Assembly: GCA_024500155.1 (NCBI GenBank)
Contig: CM044880.1
Location: 434,001 to 498,000, forward strand
DNA from: Chenopodium formosanum
Lineage: Eukaryota > Streptophyta > Magnoliopsida > Caryophyllales > Amaranthaceae
Length of the DNA: 64,000 bases
Direction: 5' to 3'
In this document: positions 1-11,391 of the stretch, piece after piece
How positions within the stretch are numbered: position 1 is the stretch's first letter
How the letters are laid out: the number at the start of each line of letters is the position of its first letter
Notes under the pieces: model-generated
Seen by the model: only the letters and a program-made list of their open reading frames with translations
Told to the model about the DNA's origin: nothing
Databases searched by the model: none
Position numbers and translations under genes: made by a program

Positions 1-573
1 AAAAAAAAAAAAAAAAAAAAAAAAAAGAAAAAGTAAAATTGGCCATAAAAAGAATTGAAAAAAAAGGGATTTAATTATAGATTGATTAGCAAAAATATAG
101 AATAGTTTTATCCTCTAATAGTACCAATTTTGTGGTTGGGGTTAGAAGTTGAAACTATTATACGCAACAGCCTAATTTCTAAAGTTGAAAAGACAATTAG
201 TAAAATTGATTGAAAGAAAATGAGTAATCAATGATTCAATGTGAAATTATTTACACCAATCCCAAAAGAAAAAATAAAAATAAATTATGAACACTATATA
301 ACAGTTAATTACCTTGTGTAAGTGAAAGTTAACTTCACTAATTTGAACCAGAAAATCACTTGGAACATCAGTTGCAACATACCTTCAATTACAAAATTAA
401 TTGAAAAGAAAAAGTCAGAAACTACTTCAAACTATGCCAGAGAGACTAATACCAACAAGAAAGAATTATTATTCCCGCAGTCCAGATTTAATAGTCACGA
501 TGATAGTGTAATTTGAACTAGTAACGCGACAATTAAACCAGGACCGAGAAAGGAAGTACAAGTAAAAACATAC
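1..573. other. Window edge and inferred first intron of the NPH3-like gene
   Basis: The window opens with a run of 26 A. The next 550 bases are AT-rich with no convincing coding frame. Because the exon at 574-686 (minus strand) ends in a good splice donor and its continuation is not seen here, this stretch is best read as part of that gene's first intron, with the remaining exons beyond the left edge. Confidence 0.5.
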
Positions 574-686
574 CATGATTGACCTCTTTGCTCAAAGCCA
601 TCAGTTTTAACACCATGTTTGGCAGAAACATGAGCTCCATTTCCATACTCTCTACCTCCAAGAGACTCAGTTTCAGAGTCCCACAT
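574..686 (-). CDS. NPH3/RPT2-like BTB/POZ protein, first exon only (partial gene)
   Basis: Coding starts at the ATG at 686-684 and gives about 37 residues beginning MWDSETESLGGREYGNG and ending in DGFEQRGQSW, then meets a donor (TG|GTATGT) at 574/573. A short N-terminal leader ending in a Q-G-x-S/A-W sequence just before the BTB domain is typical of plant NPH3-family proteins. These act as substrate adaptors for CUL3 ubiquitin ligases in phototropism, auxin transport and related signalling. The donor phase (two bases of the Trp codon left over) fits the usual intron position right before the BTB domain. The BTB and NPH3 domains must lie left of the window. The family call rests on this short leader only, from memory of the family, so it is probable rather than proven. 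Confidence 0.62.
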
Positions 687-3600
687 AATGAAACTTAAAA
701 AAGCTAAGATCTTTCTAATGAAAATGAAGAAAAATGGAGAAATAATACAAGAGAAGTAATCAAGAAATATAACATGAAATGGGAAGTTGTAAACATGGGC
801 AATGTTTGGAATTATTTAACACCCAGCAAATAATTTCTTGGAATTTTTCACTGATTTCTTTCTCAAACTATTCTTGCAAAATACAGGCTGTTGAATGATG
901 GGCAGAAATCTGAATAATTTTTCTTCTAAAAATTCATCACTTTTTGAGATGATCTTTAATTTTAAAATAAAGATTGTGTTTTTATTTTTGCCCTGTAATT
1001 GGAGCAGCCATAAGTGGGAGATTTTAGCTTTTGCTTTGTCTGTCTTTCTTATGGTAGCTTTTAGTACTTAGTAAATTGTTACCATATTTAGAGCTTTTAT
1101 GATCACAGAAATATCTTTTCTCTGTTCACTAAAATTGATTAAGATGTGAGTATATTGCTTGCCAACTAGGATTTTAATTGTACTTGTCATACTGTTACAA
1201 AATAACTAGATAGGAGTTATATTACATGGTCGCATTTTCTTCGCCTCATTTATGATGGTTACGTATCTAAAACGGCCTTTTTAATTATTGCTCTAATACT
1301 AGTACTATCAATTTTGTTTGTTAAAATTGATTAATCATTTAATTGATCAAAACATGTTTAAGAAATGCTTGTGTTAATATAAACTAAATTCCATCAATTA
1401 TAATTGTCAATGGTTAAATGAAAATTTACCGAACTTCATTCTTATTAACTACTCAAACTTTTAAAAAATAAAAATAATAATTATGGAAATCTATCCCAAA
1501 ATGTACTCCTTTTGTAAAAATGTTCCATAACAATGATCATGTTGATGAAACTTTCTCCTAAAAATATATTTTACCTTCACATTATTGTAAATTTTGTGAC
1601 TAATCAATACCGCATTCAACATGGTAACTCAGTATTGAAAATTAATGAAACATAAATATCATAATATTAGGATACATTTTGTTTACCTGATTTTTATTTA
1701 TCTAAAAATTGAAAAAAAAAATTATTTTTTAAAAGCTCGTCTTTACTTACTGGCCCAAATTAATTTTCCTAAAATGATTGAATTTTAGTGAATTTTATAG
1801 AGTCCTAGAATGAAGTTAATTGGCAAACATAACTATATACCTTGATATGATCGAGAATTCGAGACCACCTTCTTTATAATCCGATTAGAAAATCACTATC
1901 ATCATTATCACAATTTAATACCACATACCAAACATGTGCTAACTATTGCCTATTGGTTCATAGGTTTTGATTTTTAGATAACATGATCCTCTACTCCTCT
2001 ATCAGTCACAAATTTCCTTCTCCTAGTGAGGTAAAAGTGTATTTTTTTTTTTTTTTTTTTTCATTTTAGGTCTAGATGAGTCACAAGAGCCGTATAAACT
2101 ACGAATAGGAGAAATTTTGAATATGTAGCTTATTATATATAAATCGTCAGATCAATCTTTGTCATTATGCCAAGATCTGACCTTATCGGTAATTTGTAGC
2201 ATGGCGATAGTAAATGGACAAAATGGTACTCACGGTAGCAATAGTGGTGTATGTATAGCTTGGAGCCTTGGACATTGTTAATAATGATAACATGGTGACA
2301 ATTAATATGTTTGGTATTCATAGTAATACCCCATTTGGTACAAAAATTAACTCAACCTTATGCTCAAACTTTAATGCCAAATTCAATTAGCCTTTGTCAC
2401 CTCAAAAGAGCCACCAATTCATGGGTCCCTCAATTTAAGTCACTTTCACTGATTTCTTAGAAAAATTTACACAACTGGAATTTTATTTTTTATTTTAAAA
2501 AAGTTTCATTTTTTTGTTAATATTTTCATTTGTTTATTTTGCTTTGGGGTGTTGTCCTACAGTCCTACTTTGATATAGCTACTTGAATTATGCCATTTTA
2601 TTTTAATTTTATCCGATCCTTAGCTATATCTTTGACAATTCATTCATTTGTGGAGTATATTATATTGTTACAGAATTTTCAAATTGATGGTGAGATTGGG
2701 TTTATATGTCACTATGACAGAATTTATGTCACAAAAATATTTCTCTTTTTAGATTGAGCAATTCTATTTCTATACTGTATCAATCGATTAAGGGTAAGGT
2801 GAGACAAACAACAAGATTAGTCATCAACTACTCTGATGAGTTATTTTCGTTATCTTATAAATAGATGTTATACTTTATCTGATTCCCATCACCTCCTTTC
2901 AAAATTAAAATTTACATCACGCGTCTTATTCCTCCTCTTGAACTCACTCAATATATCACCACAACCTTCCCCTTTCAAGCATACCCTCTACAAAATTGTT
3001 CTTATTAATTAACTTCATATATACAAAAATAAATAGCTAGAATTATTTACTTGTTTTATTCATTTATTTTTAAGACTTTAATATTTCATATGTATAGTGT
3101 ATAATTATGTTAATCAAACAACGATTATTGTTAAATTTCTATACAAACGCGTCTAATTAATTAAGGCAGATTTATGATTAAGAGGCAATTAAGAGGATGA
3201 ATGACGAAATTAAATCAAATGGATGGAGAAAAGCCACGTAAAGAGAGTAGAAAAGGCACGTGCATGCATTAATCTAAGCAGACACTAGATTTGTCCTATT
3301 AGGCATTCCACACTCGTGGGAATGTCAAATGTTGAAATGTGGGATAGTTTAAATAGTCATGTCACAGTGGAGTAACATTTAATCAAATCAACAGTTTACA
3401 CTTAACAGCCGTCAAAGTAATTAACATTTACACTTTTTCGAGTGAAAATTTAATGTTTATATGTACATATCATTTTCCAATATTTTAATGTAGTTTTTTG
3501 ACAAAATAGGAAGTGCAACACTTATTAAAGCACGGCCGGATTTAATAAGTGATCTTTGATTTGATAGGTGAAAAAATCAAGTCAATCATGCTATGTGAAT

Positions 3601-3837
3601 AGTGCAAAAATCAAAGTGATGCATTTAAAAAACGGAGAGAGTACTTAGTAAGATAATCCTTCGTAGGGAGAATTAATTTATATTTTGTACGGCAGTACGG
3701 AGTAATATTATTTCTGATATTATTTAAGAAGTATATTAAAGACAGTAAAAGAAAATTTACAGAGTACGAGTATAATTTTTTAATACGAAGTACTGGAGTG
3801 GGTATTAGACAAGCATTAAAATTTTATACTCCGTATT
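687..3837. other. AT-rich spacer upstream of the NPH3-like exon
   Basis: No coding frame looks real here. The first few hundred bases probably hold the 5' leader and promoter of the minus-strand NPH3-like gene. The rest is AT-rich, with a T run at 2041-2062, an isolated Stowaway-like end (ACGGAGAGAGTA near 3634-3645) and several TACTCCGTA-like words at 3690-3840. No complete mobile element could be delimited. Confidence 0.5.
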
Positions 3838-6800
3838 AGGTCGAAACCTCAAAAATTTCTCAAAAAGCGTGGATATTAGCCTTAAATTTTGAATTTTTTT
3901 TTTTTTTTACTTTTTTTCACCTGGAAATAAAAATTGCCGAAATATTTACCATGGTCCCTAATACCCTTCGGAAGTCCAATTGGTTAGGTGGAACCATCCA
4001 AATTGCCTTTAAACGACCAATTTACACTACAAGAAAATAACCTTTTCGTAGCGATTATTTTAACCTTTAGTATCGATTGTAATTGCAACAAAAAGCTTTC
4101 CCAACGAATGGTCATTCGATATAATATCCCCCGTTGCCTTAGCCTTTAGTAGTGGTTTTCAATATCGCTGGGGTTGGCCTCAATAATCAATACGAAAAAC
4201 TACATCCAATCATGGTGATTATTGTAGCGATTACAATCGCTATAAATGTTCAACTCATTTTCATCAAAAAAAAAAAAAACATGCGTATGATCTTTACAAG
4301 ATTCGAACATGCAACCTCAAACTCTTATATTAAATGTTTCACCAATAAGCTATGACATATTTTATGTATTTTTTGTCAAACAATATTTATATATCTAGTG
4401 TTGAAAAGGCTTTTCGTATCGATTTTTAGGATTTAGTGGCGATTGTAAATGATACGATTTCTCAAAATTATATAAATGTGTAAAAATAGTGTGGATATGT
4501 ATTATTATACTTTCCGTATCGATTTTATATGGGAAAACCATGGCGATTGTAAAAATGATACGACATCCTAAATTATTTCACAAACATACTTGCATATTGT
4601 AGCGAATGAACAATCGCTTTGAAATAATCGCTACGAAAAGTGATTTTTCTTGTAGTGTTACCGGTTTACAATTTGCACCGATTTCATTAATTCAAGCTTA
4701 CCACGAACATTTATGACAACATATAATGATTATATATGGATCCAAACGGAATTATATGGCCCCGAGATATATCCCCTAAAATCTCAATGCTTTTCGACAC
4801 CGGGCCCCGAAACATTCGAAATTTTTCAAAAAGAGCGAATATTTAAGCCTATAATTTTGGAATTTTTTGATTTTTTTTTTTGTCCGGACATAAAAATTGC
4901 CAAAATATTTACCATGGTACCAAATACCCTCCAGGAATCCAATTGGATGGGTGGAACCATCCAATTTGCCTTTAAACGACCAATTTATCGGTTTACAACT
5001 TACACCGATTTCATTAATTCAAGCCTACCACAAACAATTATGACAACAAATAATGATCATATATGGTTCCAAACGACATTATATGATCCCGAGATGTATT
5101 CCCTAGAATTTCAAGACTTTTCGACACCGGGGCCCGAAACCTTCGAAATTTCTAAAAAAACATGGATATTAGCCTTCAATTTTGGTATTTTTTGACTTTA
5201 TTTCGTACGGAAATAAAAATTGTCGAAATGTTTACCATGCTCCCTAATACCCCTGAGAGTCCAATTGGGTGGGTAAAATCGTTCAATTTGCCTTTAAACG
5301 ACAAATTTACCGGTTTACAACTTGCACCGATTTCATAAACTCAAGCATGCCAAGAACATTTTTGACATCAAATAATGATCATATATGGTTACAAACGACA
5401 TTATATGACCTTGAGATGTATTCCCTAAGATTTCAAGACTTTTAGACACCGGGCCCCGAAGACTCCAAATTTCTCAAAAAGCGTGGTTATTCACCTTCAA
5501 TTTTTGAATTTTTTTGACTTTTTTCGCCTGTAATAAAAATTGCCGAAATTTTTACCATGGTTCATAATACCCTCCTGGAGTCCAATTGGGTAGGTGGAAC
5601 CATCCAATTTGCCTTTAAACGGCCAATTTAATTACCGGTTTACAACTTGCACGGATTTCATTAACTCAAGCCTACTACGAACATTTGTGACAACATATAA
5701 TGATCATTTATGGTTTAAAACAATATTATATGACCCCGAGATGTATCCCCTAAAATCTCAAAGCTTTTCGACAGCGGGCCCTGAAACCTAAAAAATTTCT
5801 TTAAAAGCATGGACATAAACCTTGAATTTTGGAATTTTTTTTGACTTTATTCGCTTGAAAATAAAAATTGTCGAAATTTTTACCATGGTCCCTAATATTG
5901 TCCAGGAGTCCCATTGGATGAATGAAACCATCCAATTTGCTTTTAACCGACCAATTTACCGGTTTACAACTTGCACCGATTTCATTAACTCAAGCCTACC
6001 ACGAACATTTATGACAACATATAATGATCATATATGGTACCAAACGACATTATATGACCTCGAGATGTATCCCCTAAAATTTCAAAACTTTTCGAAACCA
6101 GGTCCCGAAACCTCCAAAATATCTCAAAAGGCATGGATATTAGTCTTCAATTTTGGAATTTTTTGACTTTTTTTTGCCCGAAAATAAAAATTGCCGAAAT
6201 TTTTACCATGGCCCCTAATATCCTTCAGGAGTCCAATTGGGTTGGTGGAACCATCCAATTTGCCTTTAAACGGTCAATTTAATTACCGGTTTACAACTTG
6301 CACGGATTTTATTAACGCAAGCCTACGACGAACATTTATGACAACATATAATGATTATATATGGTTCCAAACGACTTTATATGACCCCGACATATATTGT
6401 CTAGAATCTCAAGGCTTTTCGATACCGGGCCCCGAAACTTCCAAAATTTCTCAAAAAACGTGAATATTAGCCTTTAATTTTGGAATTTTTAGACTTTTTT
6501 CATTCGAAATAATAGTTGCCCAAAATGTTTACCATGGTCCTTAATACCCTTCAGGAGTCCAATTGGGTGGGTGGAACCATCCAATTTGCCTTTAACACAG
6601 CCTATTTATCGATTTATAACTTGCAACAATTTCATTAAATCAAGCATACCACGAACATTTATGACAACAAATAATGATCATTTATGGTTCCAAACGGCAT
6701 TAAATGACCCCGAGATGTATCCCCTAGAATTTCAAGACTTTTCGACACCGGTTCTCGAATCCTCCAAAATTTCTCAAAAAGTGTGAATATTAGCCTTCAA

Positions 6801-7975
6801 TTTTGAAATATTTGACTTTTTTTCGCCCAGAAATAAAAATTGTCGAAATTTTTACCATGGTCTCTAATATCGTCCAGGAGTCCCATTGGGTGGATGGAAC
6901 CATCCAATTTGCCTTTAACCGACCAATTTATCGGTTTACTACTTGCACTGATTTCATTAACTCAAGCCTACCACGAACATTTATGACAACAAATAATGAT
7001 CATATATGGTTCCAAACATCATTATATGACCCTGAGATGTATCCCCTAAAACTTCAATACTTTTCGACACCAGGTCCCGAAACCTCTAAAATATCTCAAA
7101 AAGCGTGGATATTAGTCTTTAACTTTGGAATTTTTTGACTTTTTTCACCCGGAAAAAAAAATTGCCAAAATGTTTACCATGGTCCCTAATACCCTACGAG
7201 AGTCCAATTGGGTTGGTAGAATCATCCAATTTGTCTTTAAACGACCAATTTAATTACCGGTTTACAACTTGCACGGATTTCATTAACTCAAGCCTACTAT
7301 GAACATTTATGACAACATATATTGATCATATATGGTCTCAAACGGCATTATATGACCCCAAGATGTATCCCCTAAAATATTAATACTTTTCTACACCTGG
7401 CTCCGAAACCTCCAAAATTTCTCAAAAAGCGTGGATATTAGCCTTTAATTTTGAATTTTTTTGATTTTTTTGTTTCCGTCCGGAAATAAAAAATTTCATA
7501 ATGTTTACCATGGTCCCTAATACCCTCCGGGAGTCTAATTGGGTTGGTGGAACCATCCAATTTGCCTTTAAAAGACCAATTTACTGGTTTACAACTTGCA
7601 CCGATTTCATTAATTTAAGCCTACCACGAACATTTATGACAGTAAATGATGATCATATATGGTTCCAAACGACATTATATGACCTCGAGATGTATCCCAT
7701 AGAATTTCTAAACTTTTCGACACCGAGCCCCGAAACCTCCAAAATTTCTCAAAAAGCGTGGATATTAGCCTTTAATTTTGGATTTTTTTTGACTTTTTTT
7801 CGTCTGGAAATAAAAATTGCCGAAATGTTTACCATGGTCCCTAGCTAATACCCTCGGGTGTCCAATTGGGTGTGTGGAACCATTCAATTTGCTTTTGAAC
7901 GACTAATTTACCGGTTTACAATTTTCACCGATTTATTGGTTTACAACGGCCAATTTAATTAACTTGCACCGAACC
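3838..7975 (+). repeat. Satellite-like tandem repeat, about 325 bp per unit, roughly 12 units
   Basis: The landmark TTTACCATGG (one copy reads ACCATGC) recurs with its ACC at 3948, 4911, 5234, 5554, 5882, 6205, 6531, 6854, 7175, 7506 and 7831. After removing the 636 bases added by the inserted element (633 bp plus a 3-bp target duplication), spacings are 320-331 bases. Each unit holds the same ordered blocks: TCTCAAAAAGCGTGGATATT, ACCATGGTCCCTAATACC, GGTGGAACCATCCAATTTGC, CACCGATTTCATTAA, ATGACAACA-AATGATCATAT and CGAGATGTATCCCCTA. Two subtypes exist: one reads CAATTTACCGG, and another carries an extra AATT before the CCGG (units near 5620, 6270 and 7245). Several units carry 70-160 residue open frames with similar translations, but units differ by lengths not divisible by three, so coding seems unlikely. 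The copies are moderately diverged, as in an old array. Confidence 0.93.
4025..4657. mobile_element. Non-autonomous CACTA-type DNA transposon (MITE), 633 bp
   Basis: The element begins CACTACAAGAAAAT and ends ATTTTTCTTGTAGTG, a near-perfect terminal inverted repeat with the classic CACTA (En/Spm) terminus. It is flanked by a 3-base target duplication TTA (4022-4024 and 4658-4660), the size expected for CACTA elements. It lies inside a satellite unit, and removing it with one TTA restores the CAATTTACCGG sequence seen in neighbouring units, so the empty site is visible in the same array. Subterminal motifs (TAGCGATT, AATCGCTACGAAAAG) repeat in both orientations. There is no transposase frame, so it must have been moved by an enzyme supplied elsewhere. 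Confidence 0.93.
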
Positions 7976-9110
7976 TGACTTGATCCCAAATTGATTCAAA
8001 CCCGTTTTAACCCGTCAAAAGCCGAATTTCATCGGACTTGTTACTAACCTGACCTGAATTCAACCCGACCCGAATTTTACACAACGTGTTACAAACCCGA
8101 TCCGAAATTAACCCGACTTGTTATTGACCTGACACAAATTCAACCCGACTTGTTATTGACCCGACCCGAATTTTACCTTACCTATTACTTACCCAAGCCA
8201 AAAATTCAACCCGATCTGTTACTAACTCGACTCGAATTAAATTAACACGACTTTTTATTGACCCGACCTAAATTGAACCCAATCTGTTCTTGACCTGATT
8301 TCAAATCACCTTAAATGCAATGTAGACCACCTTATTATTGTTGATCAAAGCATTTTGTCTTAGGAGACCAAGTCGGTCCAGGCCAGCAAAAGAAAGGAGC
8401 ATCATCCTCAAATTTAAGAGTTCAATATAATATATATTTGTTGTATGGCCAAATGAGATAATTATCTTCCTAAATTATAGTATAATGCCATATATATCAT
8501 AGTCAAAGGAAATAATTAGCTTGATAAAAATGATAATTACCTGTTTAAAATTAGTTGAACCCGAATATGACCTGACTTGGAAATGACACAACCTGATTGT
8601 AACCTACAAATTATTGACTTGAACATAACCCGACTTGAATCCGAGAATGACTCGACTTGGAAATGACCCAACCTGATTATTACCCGCAAATTATTGACTT
8701 GAACCGAACCCGACTTTACCTAATAATGACCCGACTTGAAAATTCCCCGACTTGATTATAATCTGCAAATTATTGACTTGAACCGAACCCGACTCAAACT
8801 CGAGAATGACCCGACCTGATTCTAACCCGCAAATTATTGAATTGAACCGAACCCGACTCTAACCCGAGAATTACCCTAACCCGTTTTAATCCGTGAAAAC
8901 CCGAATTAAACCCGACCTATTGTTCACCCGACTCGAATGTAACCTGACCCAAACCCAGGAAGAAGTATGACCCGACGCGACCCAACTCAAGCATGACCCA
9001 ACCTAAACCCGACCCGCATAGGTTATGGAATTAATGTGAATTGACCCAACCCGAGTTGACCCGATCCACACTTACACGACCCACACCCGACCGGATTACC
9101 CGATTACAGC
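7976..9110. repeat. Degenerate ACCCGA-rich low-complexity region
   Basis: The stretch is built from imperfect repeats such as AACCCGACCCGAA, ACTTGTTATTGACC and TTATTGACTTGAACCGAACCCG, broken near 8310-8560 by non-repetitive AT-rich DNA. Similar ACCCGAC runs form the interior of the hAT-like element at 15301-16017, so this could be a decayed relative. I could not find matching ends or a target duplication. No coding function is apparent, and the one long open frame (9041-9280) is a by-product of the repeat composition. Confidence 0.7.
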
Positions 9111-9351
9111 ACGTATTACTGTGCTCTATATATAACTTGAACCATGAAATTTCCTCCATTCAAAAGCCATCCAAATCAAAACTCAAAGGTACATGGGATA
9201 ATTTATTACTTTTGGGCCCGTCATGTCATATTGATCAGTTAACTCCTTTAAAGGGCTCAGTCCAACCCGAAAACCTATAATATGAATACTTAGAAAATTT
9301 TGACTTTTCACATGCAATGCATTAAATATTTAAATGTATATATTAACACTC

Positions 9352-9541
9352 TGTTATAAAATTAAATAGAAGGAGGAGGAATTAGAGAGAGAATAAATGA
9401 GTCTATATTATTCCATAGAGAGGAGATATATATATACATACAATTTAACTAGGGTTTGCTTAGATAACAACATACCCTAGTTCTAGAACATTTTGAAATG
9501 ATAAAGGAGGATAATGGATATCCATACAATATTTCATAACA
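9352..9541 (-). mobile_element. Copia-type LTR (3' LTR of a minus-strand element), 190 bp
   Basis: The 190-base segment starts TGTTATAAAATT and ends ATTTCATAACA, giving the inverted TGTTAT/ATAACA ends typical of an LTR. Immediately after it on the plus strand comes CTCCCCCTTGGATGTCC, which on the minus strand reads as the purine-rich primer (AAGGGGGAG) sitting directly before a 3' LTR. The element therefore runs on the minus strand. No second LTR and no 5-base target duplication were found, so the insertion is incomplete or scrambled. Confidence 0.75.
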
Positions 9542-10300
9542 CTCCCCCTTGGATGTCCATTATCGAAGATTGTGCCTCGTTAAAACCTTATTAGGAAAAA
9601 CCCTGTGGGATAAAAATCTAATGAAGAAAAAGAGTACAACATTTTTTGTAATACGCTCGAGATGCTGCCTCATTAAAAACCTTACCTGAAAAACCCAATG
9701 TGGGACAAAACCATGGTCAAGGAAAAAAGAGTGCAGCGCGTATTTTCTCCCCCTGATGAATACATAGCTTGAGATCTTCTAGCTAGTGCCGCAGCAATGA
9801 ATCCGATATGTTGGATATCTTTTAATAAGTTGGTAAAATATCACTTGTTGATCTTTGATCCTCCTAAATTGAAATTGCATCTTCAAGTCTTCACGCTAAC
9901 ATGTGAAGTGTCTTCATTTCACCATACATGTGTTTATCTTTAATATCAATATTTCAAATCTCTGTTTAATAGTTGATTCAAAGGATAAACTTATACGGTT
10001 ATGAGTTCTTCTGGAAGTCGTTGATAATAAATATTGATGATCATTATTTGATCAAACATTCATTAATACGAGTAATAATTTGATGACAAAACTTAGCTTG
10101 ATATTATTAATATCATTCTTCTCATATGAATTATAATATAACACACGTAATTATATACGCTAATTATGGTTCTTCTGGACCATAAGAAATCATTGTCACG
10201 CATAAGTGATCCATTGATATTCTTTAGACGTTTCATAATTGACACTATAGCTCTCTTGCAAATACAAATAGTTAATTTCATTAACTCTCATATGCTCAAA
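9542..10300 (-). mobile_element. Decayed 3' interior of a Ty1/copia retrotransposon
   Basis: Read on the minus strand, 9842-9542 matches the well-known tail of plant copia elements: a broken translation containing RRSQAMYSSGG, RCTLFSLT and VLSHIGFF, then the polypurine tract and LTR. The GAAAAACCCTGTGGGATAAAA / AAAAAGAGTACA blocks on the plus strand are the complement of that same tail. Farther from the LTR the sequence becomes AT-rich and unreadable, with only short frames (for example at 10093-10281). Some or all of 10300-10930 may also derive from the element. No intact reverse transcriptase, integrase or RNase H remains. Confidence 0.7.
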
Positions 10301-11391
10301 CTTCAGGTTGAGATGTTAATAATGTTGTCACGTACATAGATTTTCAAGAGTTTGATAATAATTGCAAATTCAAGATATAAACTTTGTAGGGCTGGATATT
10401 ACAATAGGTCGTATATAAGTTCTTCAGGAACTCTTCTTAATTCATAATGTGCAATTAAATCGGTGTCATCAATAATTTCATCACAATTATAAGCCCATTG
10501 GAATATTAATCTCTTTCTAATTTTTCATCAAAGCTGTAAACATACCTTACTATACTTTGAATGAACATTTACATACACCATAGTTATTGCAAGAAGCTAA
10601 TGCATGCAATATGAGATATAGAAAATATGATAGCATATTAACAAATATACAATGAGTAATGCATCTAACAACTTCATATATATGCAATAAATAATCCATT
10701 AACTTATGACTCACACATGCATAAGACTCAAAATGATGCAAGACACTGTACAATATGGATTTAAAAATCCGTATTTCATTGGACTTCTGGAGCATAATAA
10801 ACTTTTGATCATTATCATTATGTCGACAACAAAATGGACATATATTTCAGATCCGTTATTCACTAGCCCATTCTATTATGCATATGCATATTATTCATCG
10901 GTTCCATTGTGTACCGGTGTCATAAAATTCCTATAGCGTACATACTCCATTTTTAAAGTTTCGCTATGATTGATTTGTATTGTTATAGCATTATCTAAGC
11001 AAACCACAATTGAGACATAAAGTAGGAACAACATTAAGATATAAAAAAAGTATTAATGTAGTAAAATTTCTATTTTTTTTAAATAATATTTGATAAATTT
11101 CAATATTAAGTTTTAAAAATGGTCCAGATGATATAAGTGAAGTTGGTTGGAAGGTGGGTTATTTAAGTATTCCGTAATAATTATACTAGTACGGTGTAGT
11201 AGTCATTATACTCATCAATTGTCTCAATAAGTGGTCACATTTTTCTTAAACTGTGGCAATAATGACAATGAGACGATGAACTAAGTAAAACTATAGCAAA
11301 CCACTTAGTGGTAAGACCGGTAACATCAACTATTCTTAAAATATTTTTTTAACATCATGTAAATTTTTTGAATTGGTTGTAACTAAACATA
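10301..11391. other. AT-rich spacer, possibly further retroelement remnants
   Basis: No real gene is seen. A block near 10985-11010 carries a 15-base inverted match (GGTTTGCTTAGATAA) to the LTR at 9352-9541, which hints at a rearranged LTR fragment but is too short to rely on. The last part is the 3' flank of the minus-strand GT61 gene. Confidence 0.45.

Noticed and set aside
4713..7848. Series of plus-strand open frames of 70-160 codons
   Set aside because: They lie in satellite units whose lengths and indels are not multiples of three; shared translation follows from shared repeat sequence.
9041..9280. Open frame of 79 codons rich in TRPTPDR-like words
   Set aside because: Starts inside the ACCCGA low-complexity tract; composition explains it.
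10980..11010. Possible second LTR of the copia element
   Set aside because: Only a 15-base inverted match to the 9352-9541 LTR; no ends or target duplication.
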